DNA from: DASXMR01 sp036495525
Lineage (GTDB): Bacteria; Actinomycetota; Actinomycetes; Streptosporangiales; Streptosporangiaceae
Direction: 5' to 3'
DNA length: 64,000 nt
Assembly: GCA_036495525.1 (NCBI GenBank)
Contig: DASXMR010000139.1
Coordinates: forward strand, 35,831-99,830
The translations under genes were made by a program, and so were the position numbers. The notes under the pieces were generated by a model. The model searched no databases, was not told the DNA's origin, and saw nothing but the letters and a program-made list of their open reading frames with translations. Below are positions 55,301-63,757 of the stretch, piece by piece. Position 1 is the stretch's first letter. Each line of letters begins with the position of its first letter.

Positions 55301-55641
55301 GCTCTCGCCCGTCCGAGGCGGACCTGGACCGCAACCCTCAGCTCGGCGTCTACCAGCTGGCCGTCCTGCTCGGCGCGTTCGAGGAGCTTGGGCTTACCGA
55401 GCCCGGCGGCGCGGAGCTGATCCAGGTCGGCAAGGCAGGGCTGCGGGCGCGGGCGCGGGTGCAGCGGCAGCCGTCGCTGACCGCCGATCAGGACCCCGGC
55501 TGGGCGCGCGAGCTAGTGGACACGGTCGCGGCCGGGATGACCGGCCCGGTCTTCCGCGCGACTGCCAACCCGACCTGCCGGGTATGCCCGGTCGCCTCGT
55601 GCTGCCCGGTGCACGAGCGCGGTGCGCAGGTGGCGCCGTGA
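52378..55641 (+). CDS. adnA: AdnA: UvrD-type helicase-nuclease subunit
   Basis: Subunit of the actinobacterial AdnAB motor that resects DNA double-strand breaks. 1087 residues. Walker A is AGPGTGKT (46-53), Walker B with helicase motif II is LVDEYQDTDP, and later motifs include GDPDQSIYAFRGA, RAKGLEWDFV and VTRARRRLL. The C-terminal RecB-type nuclease has VVDLKTGS, with cysteines FTRCGL and CRVCPVASCC that fit an iron-sulfur clasp. The ATG at 52378 precedes the motor domain by about 25 residues. adnB follows with a 4-bp overlap (GTGA), consistent with a 1:1 heterodimer. Confidence 0.92.
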   Translation: MHIEMDRQQPAYRLVGTPALAGPAPRLDEAQQRVVAHQGGPLLVLAGPGTGKTTAIVETVVDRVSRRGVDPGRVLVLTFSRKAAAELRERICVRLGRTTSEPLALTFHSYAYALVRREFLLAGDDPPNLLSGPEQLLEVRRLLRGDAADGGRSWPERLRPALGTRGFAAELRDFLLRAAERGLDGAALAGLGRRQGRDDWVAAGRFLDSYAARFDLAPVPAYDYAEIVRIAGGLLGRAAVRQRERQAYDVVLVDEYQDTDPAQEELLHALAGDGRELIAVGDPDQSIYAFRGADVDAVGRFADRFRAPDGSPAEVIALRTCRRSGEALLAASRRVAARLPVPRGVHRPDAGRGHRALVPLAGAAPGELRVVVAASASQQAALIADALRRARLLDGISWSSMAVLVRSAARQAPVLQRALTAAGVPVTVAGDELPLTAEPGTRPLLTLLGCALRPGTLDEQNAAELLTGPLGGTDALGLRRLRRVLREAAQVAGEQPPDEPLAAALRDPSALVTAGWPGDHAAAAGRASGQAASSASIASALEAARRVAGLLSLARSAGEHGTPHEVLWAVWQESGLAAAWQQASAEGGARGAAADTDLDAVLALFDSAARFTARLPRGSVRLFLDSLAGQEIAADTLAARAPDGDAVTLLTAHRAKGLEWDFVVAAGVQEGTWPDVRLRGSLLGMDELVDITAGRLDSGDGRQGTDAAAAALSAKLLDEERRLFYVAVTRARRRLLVTAEGGDDTEERPSRFLAELAGDQVRVETAAGPARRWLSLPSLTADLRRAACDPGLPEVVQRAAAAQLARLSAAGVRGASPRQWYALTELSGAGPAFTGQLRLSPSQVESFTRCGLRWLLDTAVGAGQGSVLQHFGIVIHAAAALAAEGAGDDDIAKRIDGMWQHLDFGSSWYSAKQRDQAEQMIARFLDWHRSNPRELVAVERRLRVAVGDVVITGQVDRLERGDDGTAIVVDLKTGSSRPSEADLDRNPQLGVYQLAVLLGAFEELGLTEPGGAELIQVGKAGLRARARVQRQPSLTADQDPGWARELVDTVAAGMTGPVFRATANPTCRVCPVASCCPVHERGAQVAP

Positions 55642-58600
55642 GCGCCGGCGAGGCGGCTCCGCGCTACAGCCCCGCGCAGCTCGCCCGGCTGCTCGGCACG
55701 ACCGAGCCGACAGCGGAGCAGGCCGCGGTGATCAGTGCACCGCTAGTCCCGATGGCCGTGATCGCCGGGGCAGGCTCAGGCAAGAGCGAGACGATAGCGG
55801 CCCGGCTGGTCTGGCTGGTGGCCAACGGCATGGTCCGCCCCGAGCGGGTACTCGGGCTGACGTTCACCAGGAAGGCGGCCGCCGAGCTGGCTGAGCGGGT
55901 CAGCTCCCGGCTTGACCGGCTGCGCCGGGCGGGCCTCGCCACGCCGGGCAGTAACGCCGCCGGCGAGAGCCTCGACAACGATCCGGTCATCGCTACCTAC
56001 CACTCGTACGCCGGCCGGCTGGTCGCCAGCCATGCCCTGCGCGAAGCGCTGGAACCGTCCGTGCGGCTGATCACGCCGGCGGTGGCCTGGCAGCTCGCGG
56101 CCCGGATCGTGGCCGCCTACGACGGCCCGATGGATCAGGTCGGCTGGACGCCGAGCACGGTCACCGCAGCCGTGCTTGACCTGGCTGCCGAGCTCGCCGA
56201 GCATCTGCGTGACCCGCGGGAGCTGGTCGGGACCGGGCAGTGGCTGGCGACCAGGGCGGCCGAGCTAGACGGCAGGCAGCCCGCTCTCGTGGCCAGGATT
56301 CTGGCCAGCCAGCGGATCAGGGAGCAGCTGCTCCCGCTGGTGGCCGGCTACGCGGCGGCCAAGGCGGCCAGGGAGGTCATCGACTACGGCGACCAGATGG
56401 CGCTCGCCGCCCGGATCGCCAGCCGGCACCCCGAGGTCGGCGCCGCGGAGCGGGCCAGGTACCAGGTGGTGCTGCTGGACGAGTACCAGGACACCAGCCA
56501 CGCGCAGCTGGTGCTGCTCAGCTCGCTGTTCGGAGCGGGGCACCCGGTCACCGCGGTGGGCGACTCCTGCCAGTCGATCTACGGCTGGCGCGGCGCGAGC
56601 GCGGGAAACCTGCGCCGCTTCGCGGCGGACTTCCCCGGTGCGGCCGGCCGGCAGGCACCGGCAGCGGTGCTGTCCACCAGCTTCCGCAACACCGGCCGGA
56701 TCCTGGATGCGGCGGCCAGCATCCAGCAGGGCCTGCGTGCCATGGCGCCCGAGGTGCCCGTCCTGGCCGCGCCGCCGGACCGGGCAGCGCGCGGCACGCT
56801 GAGCTGCGCGCTGCTGGAGACCGCCGCCGCCGAGGCTGACTGGGTAGCAGATCAGGTCGGCGGGCTGCTGAGGCTGCCGCCAGGTGCCGCGCCGGACGGG
56901 CTGAGCTGGCCGGACGGCCGGCCTGACCTGGTCCGGCCGCGCGACGTCGCCATCCTCTGCCGCAAGCGTGCCCAGTTCCCGGCGCTGCGCGCGGCGCTTG
57001 AGGCGCGCGGCATCCCCGTCGAGGTCGTGGGCCTGGGCGGGCTGCTGACCGTGCCAGAGGTCGCGGACATCGTGGCCACCCTGCGGGTGATGCACGATCC
57101 GGCGGCCGGTGACGCGCTGGCCAGGCTGCTGACCTCGCCGCGCTGGCGGATCGGGCCAGCCGACCTGGTCGCGCTTGGCCGCCGGGCGCGGCAGCTGGCC
57201 CGCGGCGCGGCCGCTGCCCGGCCAGCGACAGGACGGCAGGCCGGCCCAGAGTCAGCAGCCGCCGCAGCGGAAACAGGCCGTGAGCCGGCCGCGGCCTGGC
57301 CAGCCGCTGCCCTGCCAGCCACGAGCGGGCCGACCGCGAGTGGCGCCACTGCTGCCGGGCTTGGCGAGCCCGCCCTGGCTGCCGGTGGCGACGCGCTGAC
57401 CAGCGCCCTCGCTGACCTGACTGCCGAGCCGGGCAGCCTGGTGGAGGCGCTGGACGACCTCGGCAGCCCGGCAGCCTACTCGACCGAGGGACACCGCAGG
57501 CTCGCCACGCTGGCCGCCGAGCTGCGCACGCTGCGCGGTCATGCTGGCCGGCCGCTGGCCGAGCTGGTCACCGAAGTCGAGCGCGTGCTCGGCCTGGACA
57601 TCGAGGTCGCCGCCCGGCCGGGAGCCGACCCGGTCAGCTCACGCGCCGACCTGGACGCATTCGCCGACGCGGCGGCTGCCTTCGCCGGCGACCGGGACGA
57701 GCCGACCCTCGGCGCCTTCCTGGCCTATCTAGCCGCGGCCGAGACGGAGGAATTCGGGCTGGAGGCCGGCCGGGTTGGCGACTCGGACTCGGTCAAGCTC
57801 GCCACGGTGCACGCGGCCAAGGGGCTGCAGTGGCCAGCCGTGGTCGTGCCAGGGCTGGCCGGCGGCAGGCAGGGACACGTGTTCCCGGCCCGACCCAGGG
57901 TGACGACCCGGTGGACTGAGAACCCGCGGCTGGTCCCGTTCAGCCTGCGTGGCGATGCCGCCGACCTGCCCGGACTGCCGAGCCTGGCACCAGGCGACCT
58001 GGCCCGCTTCGCCGACGAGTGCGCCGCCAGGGACCTGGCCGAGGAGCGCCGACTCGCGTACGTGGCGATGACCAGGGCGTCATTCTGGCTGGCCTGCAGC
58101 GGTTACTGGTGGGGAGACGGGACATCCCGGCTCGGCCCGTGCGAGTTCCTCACCGAGATCCGCAGCGTGTGCGAGGCCGGCGCCGGCCGCGTCGCGCACT
58201 GGGAACCCGAGCCGGAAGCAGAAGCGGGAAACCCGGCCCTGATCGAGCCAGCCACCGCCACCTGGCCGGTCCCGGCGGACGCCGTCAGCACCAGGTACGC
58301 GGCCATCAGGGCCGGCGCCGACCTGGTGACAGCCGCGATGACTGACGGCGGCCAGGCCAGCCTGAGCGGCGGTGCGGCCGTGCCGACCTGCGATGCGGCG
58401 GCGCTGAACGGCGACGAGGACGCGGCGAGCCGCTACCAGGCGGTGATGGACAGCTGGGCAGCAGATGCTGACCTGCTGCTCGCCGAGCGCGCGCAGCGGC
58501 GCGGCGACGGGGCCGCGGATGTTGAGCTGCCACGGCAGATCGCGGTCTCGTCGCTGGTCACCATGGCCAGGGATCCCGCCGACCTGGCCCAGCAGATCCG

Positions 58601-59147
58601 GCGGCCGATGCCGAGGCCACCCGCACCGCGGGCACTGCTCGGCACCGAGTTCCACCAGTGGCTGGAAGAGCGCTTCGGGCGCCAGCGGCTGATCGATCCT
58701 GACGACTTGCTCGGCGCCGCCGATGACACCGTGCCAGAGCCCAGCGAGCTGGCGCTGGCCGGGCTCAGGCGCGCCTTCGAAGCCGGTGCGTGGGGCAGCC
58801 GCTGGCCCGTCGACGTGGAGGTGCCGTTCGAGACGCTGATCGCCGGGCGGCTGGTCCGCGGCCGGATCGACGCGGTCTTCGCCGACGCGCCGGGCGGCGG
58901 TTACGACGTGGTGGACTGGAAGACCGGGGCGCCGCCTGACACGCCTGCTGACCGGCGCGCCGTAGCGGTTCAGCTGGCCGCCTACCGGCTGGCCTGGGCT
59001 GCGCTGGCCGGCGTGCCCGTGCAGGAAGTCCGGGCGGCGTTCTACTACGTGCGGGAGGACCGCACCGTCGCGCCAGCCGACTTGCTCGACGAGCGCGGCC
59101 TGGCCGCGCTCATCGAGTCCCTCCCGGCCGCCGCGTCGCGTGGCTGA
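55638..59147 (+). CDS. adnB: AdnB: UvrD-type helicase-nuclease subunit
   Basis: Second AdnAB subunit, 1169 residues; in mycobacteria AdnB is the more important motor. Walker A is AGAGSGKS (43-50), motif II LLDEYQDTSH, then GDSCQSIYGWRGA, an Ala/Pro-rich insertion at about 515-590, AAKGLQWPAV and the nuclease block YDVVDWKTG with VAVQLAAYRLAW after it. The GTG at 55638 overlaps the adnA stop and opens the conserved region; an earlier in-frame start would lie within adnA's 3' end. The nuclease residues Asp and Lys of DWK are intact. Confidence 0.92.
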   Translation: MSAGEAAPRYSPAQLARLLGTTEPTAEQAAVISAPLVPMAVIAGAGSGKSETIAARLVWLVANGMVRPERVLGLTFTRKAAAELAERVSSRLDRLRRAGLATPGSNAAGESLDNDPVIATYHSYAGRLVASHALREALEPSVRLITPAVAWQLAARIVAAYDGPMDQVGWTPSTVTAAVLDLAAELAEHLRDPRELVGTGQWLATRAAELDGRQPALVARILASQRIREQLLPLVAGYAAAKAAREVIDYGDQMALAARIASRHPEVGAAERARYQVVLLDEYQDTSHAQLVLLSSLFGAGHPVTAVGDSCQSIYGWRGASAGNLRRFAADFPGAAGRQAPAAVLSTSFRNTGRILDAAASIQQGLRAMAPEVPVLAAPPDRAARGTLSCALLETAAAEADWVADQVGGLLRLPPGAAPDGLSWPDGRPDLVRPRDVAILCRKRAQFPALRAALEARGIPVEVVGLGGLLTVPEVADIVATLRVMHDPAAGDALARLLTSPRWRIGPADLVALGRRARQLARGAAAARPATGRQAGPESAAAAAETGREPAAAWPAAALPATSGPTASGATAAGLGEPALAAGGDALTSALADLTAEPGSLVEALDDLGSPAAYSTEGHRRLATLAAELRTLRGHAGRPLAELVTEVERVLGLDIEVAARPGADPVSSRADLDAFADAAAAFAGDRDEPTLGAFLAYLAAAETEEFGLEAGRVGDSDSVKLATVHAAKGLQWPAVVVPGLAGGRQGHVFPARPRVTTRWTENPRLVPFSLRGDAADLPGLPSLAPGDLARFADECAARDLAEERRLAYVAMTRASFWLACSGYWWGDGTSRLGPCEFLTEIRSVCEAGAGRVAHWEPEPEAEAGNPALIEPATATWPVPADAVSTRYAAIRAGADLVTAAMTDGGQASLSGGAAVPTCDAAALNGDEDAASRYQAVMDSWAADADLLLAERAQRRGDGAADVELPRQIAVSSLVTMARDPADLAQQIRRPMPRPPAPRALLGTEFHQWLEERFGRQRLIDPDDLLGAADDTVPEPSELALAGLRRAFEAGAWGSRWPVDVEVPFETLIAGRLVRGRIDAVFADAPGGGYDVVDWKTGAPPDTPADRRAVAVQLAAYRLAWAALAGVPVQEVRAAFYYVREDRTVAPADLLDERGLAALIESLPAAASRG

Positions 59148-59151
59148 CGAG

Positions 59152-59655
59152 CTACCGCACCGCCGCCCAGCTGATGGCCTGGTCGACCATGTTCCTGGTC
59201 AGGCCGGCTGCCGGATCAGCGGTGATGAGCAGCGTCGGCTCGGCGCGGCTGGCTGACCAGGACCGTGCCTCGGGCGGGTGCTCGTCATCGATCCACGCGA
59301 GCGGCCTGCGCTGCGCGAAAGCGGCGATCACGGGCAGCTTCGCGCTGGGGCGCAGCGGTGTCCGCTGGATGGTGAGGACCGGCAGCGGCTCGATGTGCAG
59401 CAGGGGCGCCAGCAGCCGGTTCGCGTCCTGGTTCCAGGCAGTCGCCCAGATGACGTCGCAGACGCCGGTGAGCTCGGTGATCCAGGCGCCATGCGCTGGA
59501 TTGATCAGCACCGGCTCCTCGCCGGGAAACAGCTGATGCTCGGTGAATCCCGCCGGGCGGCTTGGCCAGCCATACGGGTTGAGCACGCCATCCACGTCGA
59601 GGAAGAGCAGCGGGCGGCCGGATACGCCCAGTAGCAGAGCCTGCCGTTCGGGCAT
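59152..59655 (-). CDS. HAD-like hydrolase-fold protein
   Basis: A 167-residue protein with the HAD nucleophile motif FLDVDGVLNPYG (Asp20, Asp22), a central WATAW segment, Lys in PSAKLPVIAAF and the acidic WIDDEHPP. It matches the compact HAD_18-type family found in actinobacteria. A phosphatase role is likely, but the substrate is unknown. GGGAG lies about 8 nt before the ATG. It is convergent with adnB, 4 bp apart. Confidence 0.83.
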   Translation of the reverse strand: MPERQALLLGVSGRPLLFLDVDGVLNPYGWPSRPAGFTEHQLFPGEEPVLINPAHGAWITELTGVCDVIWATAWNQDANRLLAPLLHIEPLPVLTIQRTPLRPSAKLPVIAAFAQRRPLAWIDDEHPPEARSWSASRAEPTLLITADPAAGLTRNMVDQAISWAAVR

Positions 59656-59969
59656 GAGCTACTCCCGTTCGATTGCCCGCCCGCGCCGACGGCGCGTCCC
59701 GGACTGCCTGGATCATGCCAAACTGGCCGCCGTCCTTTCCTGCCCAGCGGCCGGCCAGGAACGGGACGTTCGCTGGAGCCGTCCAGCCGGCCGCGTGGCC
59801 ACATCTGCCTGCGGCTGGCGGGTGAGCATGAAAGTCCGATGATGCGCCGGCCGGGCAGCACCTGCGTGCTGCGGGCCGGCCGGCTGCCTGGCTGTGCCCC
59901 AGCCGGTCCCGCTTGCCCGTCGCGGGCCGCAGGGGTGTCGGGAAACCGGCGGGCGCCGGCATGTGAGGT
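59656..59969. other. 314-bp intergenic region upstream of the HAD-like gene
   Basis: Lies between two minus-strand genes. I see no reading frame with family resemblance or a good start, and no tRNA-like fold or strong hairpin. It should contain the promoter of the HAD-like gene; none could be assigned confidently. Confidence 0.5.
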
Positions 59970-60266
59970 TCAGCCTGACCGCAGGTGACGCTCAAGGTCG
60001 TCGACCTTGGACTGCAGCGCGCCGGTGACGCCTGGCCTGATGTCGGCCTTGAGAGTGAGGCTGACCCGCGGCGCTCGCGCGGAGACGGCGGCCACCGCAC
60101 GCCCGACCACGTCCATGACCTCGTCCCAGTCGCCCTCGATCGTGGTGAACATGGCGTCGGTCTGATTCGGCAGGCCGCTGTCGCGGACCACCCGCACCGC
60201 GTCGGCCACGTAGTCAGCGACACCCTCGCCGACGCCGAGCGGGGTCACGGAAAAGGCAACCAGCAT
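59970..60266 (-). CDS. MTH1187-family thiamine-binding protein
   Basis: A 98-residue single-domain protein of the MTH1187/YkoF family (LVAFSVTPLGVGEGVADYVADAV, QTDAMFTTIEGDWDEVMDVV, a long C-terminal helix). Family members bind thiamine or its derivatives; the physiological role is unclear. The ATG at 60266 starts the fold precisely; the frame is open far upstream, but that part is non-conserved. No TPP riboswitch is seen upstream. Divergent from the monooxygenase-like gene. Confidence 0.85.
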   Translation of the reverse strand: MLVAFSVTPLGVGEGVADYVADAVRVVRDSGLPNQTDAMFTTIEGDWDEVMDVVGRAVAAVSARAPRVSLTLKADIRPGVTGALQSKVDDLERHLRSG

Positions 60267-60432
60267 CGCGGGCTCCGTCCTGTGCGTAGTGGCCGGCCCG
60301 GCCCCGAGGATAACCTCAGCGGCGCGCCAGGCCCGGCCAGGCAGGGGAACATTCGGTAACTCGCAAGCCGGCGGGCGATGCCCGTCACCTAGCATCAGGG
60401 TCGAGTCTTGCTGAGCTAACGAGGAAGCCGCC

Positions 60433-60756
60433 ATGATCTTTATCACCTGCAAGTTCCGCATCCGCCCCGAGCACGCCGACCAGTGGCCGCAGATCTCCGC
60501 CGCATTCACGGCGGCGACCAGGGCCGAGCCGGGCTGCAAGTGGTTCGACTGGTCCCGGAGCCTGGACGACCCCGCGCAGTACGTTCTCGTCGAGGCGTTC
60601 GCTGACGACGCCGCCGGAGCCGCGCACGTGCAGTCGGAGCACTTCGCCGCCGCCCGCCGGGAGCTTCCGCAGTACCTCGCGCAGACGCCGCAGATCGTGA
60701 ATTTCACGATCCCGCAGGACGACTGGTCGGAGCTCGGCGAGCTGGCCGTTCAGTAG
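60433..60756 (+). CDS. Antibiotic-biosynthesis-monooxygenase (ABM/YgiN-like) domain protein
   Basis: A 107-residue dimeric ferredoxin-like fold: FITCKFRIRPEHADQWPQI, EPGCKWFDWSRSLDDPAQYVL and SEHFAAARRELPQYL. Such proteins include cofactor-free quinol monooxygenases; here the substrate is unknown. The ATG is clear, with GAGGAAG upstream. It shares a 166-bp divergent region with the thiamine-binding gene. Confidence 0.85.
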   Translation: MIFITCKFRIRPEHADQWPQISAAFTAATRAEPGCKWFDWSRSLDDPAQYVLVEAFADDAAGAAHVQSEHFAAARRELPQYLAQTPQIVNFTIPQDDWSELGELAVQ

Positions 60757-60778
60757 CAGGCCGTCGCCGAGCAGCCAG

Positions 60779-60825
60779 CCGTCACCGGCCACTGGCCACC
60801 GGCCGTCACCGGCTCATGGCCACCA
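60779..60825 (+). repeat. 24-bp imperfect direct repeat upstream of the M20 gene
   Basis: CCGTCACCGGC occurs at 60779-60789 and 60803-60813, each followed by a GGCCAC-containing stretch. It is short, and its function is unknown. Confidence 0.55.
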
Positions 60826-60844
60826 TCATCGAGTAGGAGCGCCC

Positions 60845-62260
60845 ATGGACGTGCCCGGCTTCATCGACGAGAACGCCCCGGCCTTCTTCGCCGCACTGCG
60901 CGACTGGCTGACGGTCCCGTCAATTTCCGCCGACCCGGAGCGTCACGCCGACGTGCGCCGCTCGGCTGAGTGGCTCGCCGGTTACCTGCGGGACTGCGGG
61001 TTCCCCGTCGCCGAGATCTGGGAAACTGGCGCTCCAGGCGCGCCCGGCCTGCCGGCCGTTTTCGCCGAATGGCCGGCTGCCGACCCGTCAGCGCCGGCCG
61101 TGCTCGTCTACGGGCACCACGACGTGCAGCCGGTTGAGCCGCTCGACCTCTGGGACTCACCGCCCTTCGAGCCGGCTGAGCAGGACGGGCAGCTGCTGGC
61201 CCGCGGGGCATCCGACGACAAGGGGCAGGTGCTGTTTCACGCGCTCGGCACCCGGGCCGCGCTCGCCGCGACCGGAACCAGCGCGCCGCCGGTCACGCTG
61301 AAGCTGCTGATCGAGGGCGAGGAAGAGTCCGGCTCGCCGAATTTCGCCGCCCTGCTGCACAGCCAGCGCGAGCGGCTGGCGTGCGACGTGATCGTGGTCT
61401 CCGACACGACCATGTGGGCGGCCGACGTGCCGTCCATGTGCGTGGGCATGCGCGGCGTGATCGACGCGCAGATCGACATCACCGGGCCGGAGCGGGACCT
61501 GCATTCTGGCTCCTTCGGCGGCGCCGTGCCGAACCCGCTGCACGCGATGGCCGACCTGCTGTCCGGCCTGCACGACGGCGACGGCCGGGTTACCCTGCCC
61601 GGTTTCTATGCCAAGGTCGCCGGGCTACCTGAGCATGAGCGCGAGCTCTTCGCCCGGCTGCCGTTCGACGAGCAGGCCTGGCTCGAGGAAGCCGGGCACA
61701 GCGGCGCGGCGACGGGCGAGGCCGGATTCAGCACGATCGAGCGGATCTGGGCCAGGCCGACGGCGGAGATCAACGGGATGTGGGGCGGGCACACCGGTCC
61801 CGGCGGCAAGACGATCATCCCGCGCGAAGCGCACGCGAAGCTTTCGTTCCGCCTGGTAGCGCATCAGGAGCCGGCTGACGTCGGGGACGCGCTGCGCCGG
61901 TACGTGGCCGAGCGCACCCCGCCGGGCATCACGGCGACCGTGACTGTCGACGGCCCTGGCGTGCGCCCGTCCTTCTCGCCGGTCGGGTCGAGCGCAGTGC
62001 AGGCCGGCCGCCGTGCCATGCAGCGCGCGTTCGGCACCGAGGTGCTTTTCACCAGGGAAGGCGGCAGCGGGCCGGAGGCTGACCTGGCCGACATCCTCGG
62101 CGCGCCGCTGGTGTTCCTCGCGGTCGGCCTTGACGCCGACCGGATACACGCGCCGAATGAGCGGGTGGACATGGCGCTGCTGCTCAAGGGCGCCGAGTCA
62201 GCGGCTTACCTGTGGCAGGAGCTGGCCGCGGCCGGCCCGGAGCTCACGGCGTCCGGGTGA
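60845..62260 (+). CDS. M20-family dipeptidase/metallopeptidase
   Basis: A 471-residue zinc peptidase of the M20 family (dipeptidase branch). Metal and catalytic motifs are YGHHDVQP (His91, Asp93), GASDDKGQ (Asp124/125), GEEESGS (catalytic Glu159, metal Glu160) and LHSGSFGG in the lid domain, with a late GGSGPEADL block. This branch hydrolyses dipeptides or related amides. The stop overlaps nudC by 4 bp. The ATG is preceded by GTAGGAGC. Confidence 0.92.
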   Translation: MDVPGFIDENAPAFFAALRDWLTVPSISADPERHADVRRSAEWLAGYLRDCGFPVAEIWETGAPGAPGLPAVFAEWPAADPSAPAVLVYGHHDVQPVEPLDLWDSPPFEPAEQDGQLLARGASDDKGQVLFHALGTRAALAATGTSAPPVTLKLLIEGEEESGSPNFAALLHSQRERLACDVIVVSDTTMWAADVPSMCVGMRGVIDAQIDITGPERDLHSGSFGGAVPNPLHAMADLLSGLHDGDGRVTLPGFYAKVAGLPEHERELFARLPFDEQAWLEEAGHSGAATGEAGFSTIERIWARPTAEINGMWGGHTGPGGKTIIPREAHAKLSFRLVAHQEPADVGDALRRYVAERTPPGITATVTVDGPGVRPSFSPVGSSAVQAGRRAMQRAFGTEVLFTREGGSGPEADLADILGAPLVFLAVGLDADRIHAPNERVDMALLLKGAESAAYLWQELAAAGPELTASG

Positions 62261-63234
62261 GCGCGGTGACAGGCACACCCGACGGGGCAGCAGCCGGGGT
62301 CGGCTTGCCGTTCGCTGAGCTGCGTGATCTCGCCCTGTCACGCAGCGAGGTCGACCGGGCGGCTGAACGCCGGACCGATGCAGCCTGGCTCGAGGCGGCC
62401 TGGGCAGATCAGCGCAGCCGGGTGCTGGTGCTGCGGGACAGTCAGGCGCCGGTGCGATCCGGGCCCGGTGACAGCTGCGAGCTGGTGCTCGTGCCGCCCG
62501 CAGCGGCGCCCGACGGCATCCGCTTCCAGCTCGGCGTCGGAAGCGACGGCACGGTGTACTTCGCCGTCGCCGCAGAAGTCGCCGATGACGGTCAGCCGCC
62601 GGATGACGGCACCCGGCTGTCCAGCCTGCGGCGGGTCGGGCCGCTGCTTTCTGACCGCGACGCAGGGCTGATGACGCACGCGGTGGCGCTGGCCAACTGG
62701 CACGCCGTATTCCGGCACTGCCCGAAATGCGGTGCGGTCACCGAGCCGGTTTCGGCTGGCCACGCCCGGCGCTGCCCGGCCGACGACAGCGAGCACTTTC
62801 CCAGGGTCGACCCGGCGGTGATCATGCTGGTGACCGATCCGGCTGACCGGTGCCTGCTGGCCAGGAACGCGCAGTGGCCGCCGCGGCGGGTGTCTATCCT
62901 GGCGGGCTTCGTCGAGGCCGGGGAGTCCGCCGAGCAGGCCGTCGCGCGCGAGGTGCGCGAGGAGACGGGCGTCTCGGTGACGCAGATCCGCTACGTGGGT
63001 AGCCAGCCCTGGCCGATGCCGCAGAGCCTGATGCTCGGATACCGCGCGCTGGCCGCCGGGGGCGAGCCGATCAGGGTCGACAAGGTGGAGATCGCGGAGG
63101 CGCGCTGGTTCAGCCGCAGCGAGCTGACCGCCGCGGTCGGCACCGGTGAGGTCCTGCTGCCCCCGCCGGTGTCCATCGCGCATCGCATCATCGAGTCCTG
63201 GTACGGCGGCGAGCTGCAAGGCCGTCCGTTCTGA
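62257..63234 (+). CDS. nudC: NAD(+) diphosphatase / NAD-cap hydrolase NudC
   Basis: A 325-residue Nudix enzyme that hydrolyses NAD(H) and can remove NAD caps from RNA. The N-terminal domain (1-145) is followed by a zinc-ribbon-like segment with CPKC (Cys155, Cys158) and a single further Cys173; the usual fourth Cys is Asp176. The Nudix box runs from Gly217 to Val239 (GX5EX7REVREETGV), and the NudC-specific SQPWPMPQS follows. The GTG at 62257 overlaps the M20 stop (GTGA). nudC near adnAB is also mycobacterial order. Confidence 0.93.
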   Translation: MSAVTGTPDGAAAGVGLPFAELRDLALSRSEVDRAAERRTDAAWLEAAWADQRSRVLVLRDSQAPVRSGPGDSCELVLVPPAAAPDGIRFQLGVGSDGTVYFAVAAEVADDGQPPDDGTRLSSLRRVGPLLSDRDAGLMTHAVALANWHAVFRHCPKCGAVTEPVSAGHARRCPADDSEHFPRVDPAVIMLVTDPADRCLLARNAQWPPRRVSILAGFVEAGESAEQAVAREVREETGVSVTQIRYVGSQPWPMPQSLMLGYRALAAGGEPIRVDKVEIAEARWFSRSELTAAVGTGEVLLPPPVSIAHRIIESWYGGELQGRPF

Positions 63235-63276
63235 GCCAGGCGCGCAGCATGCGGGCCTGGACGCTGCGGCTGCGGC

Positions 63277-63301
63277 GGGCGGCGCTGGGCGACGGCCGCC
63301 C
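63277..63301. terminator. Bidirectional hairpin between nudC and the cupin gene
   Basis: GGGCGGC, an 11-nt loop and GCCGCCC, between two converging genes. Perfect 7-bp stem, no T-run. Confidence 0.4.
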
Positions 63302-63317
63302 GGAGCAGCCAGCCTGA

Positions 63318-63689
63318 TCAGGGCTCCGGCTCGGCATAGCCAGGGACCGACGGCCAGCGCACGCCCACGATCAGCGAGTCCTCCTCGGCCTCCCACCAGT
63401 GGTCGATGCCGTGAAAGACGACGTAGTCACCCTGCCTGGCGAGCACCACCGCACGTCCTGGCAGCTCGATCCGGAACCGGCCGCTGATCAGCATGATGGC
63501 CGCCGAGCGCCGCTCAGCGGTGACCCACTGCGCCCGCCGGTCGCCGCGGGCGTGCGCCGCCCACTTGATCTCGACATCGTTGCTGTGCCTGGCGTCGCCT
63601 GGCTGCCTGAAGTGGCCGATCAGCCAGCCACGTGCGGTCGCCGCGTCGTCGGGTGCGTAACCGGTGTAGACGGTCTCGGTCTGCGTCAT
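63318..63689 (-). CDS. Small cupin-like protein
   Basis: A 123-residue single-domain protein with a cupin-type beta-barrel pattern: KWAAHARGDRRAQW, the turn ISGRFRIELPG, then QGDYVVFHGIDHWWEAEEDS. One metal-type His lies in the first motif and one or two in the second, so a sugar- or small-molecule-binding role is possible; no enzymatic assignment can be made. It diverges from the last gene of the window across 68 bp. Confidence 0.75.
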   Translation of the reverse strand: MTQTETVYTGYAPDDAATARGWLIGHFRQPGDARHSNDVEIKWAAHARGDRRAQWVTAERRSAAIMLISGRFRIELPGRAVVLARQGDYVVFHGIDHWWEAEEDSLIVGVRWPSVPGYAEPEP

Positions 63690-63721
63690 GCCTCAGGACG
63701 CTAGCAATCCTCCGTCAGCAC

Positions 63722-63757
63722 TTGCATTAGTGAGCCTGTGGGCTAAGTATTAGCTTC
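63722..63757 (+). promoter_or_regulatory. Possible leaderless promoter with small inverted repeat
   Basis: TTGCAT (63722-63727), a 16-nt spacer and TAAGTA (63744-63749), 8 nt before the ATG, so the transcript would begin at or near the start codon. GCTAA-GTA-TTAGC (63742-63754) overlaps the -10. Confidence 0.45.

Noticed and set aside
60267..60432. Possible TPP riboswitch near the thiamine-binding gene
   Set aside because: The conserved TPP aptamer segments are not present on either strand.
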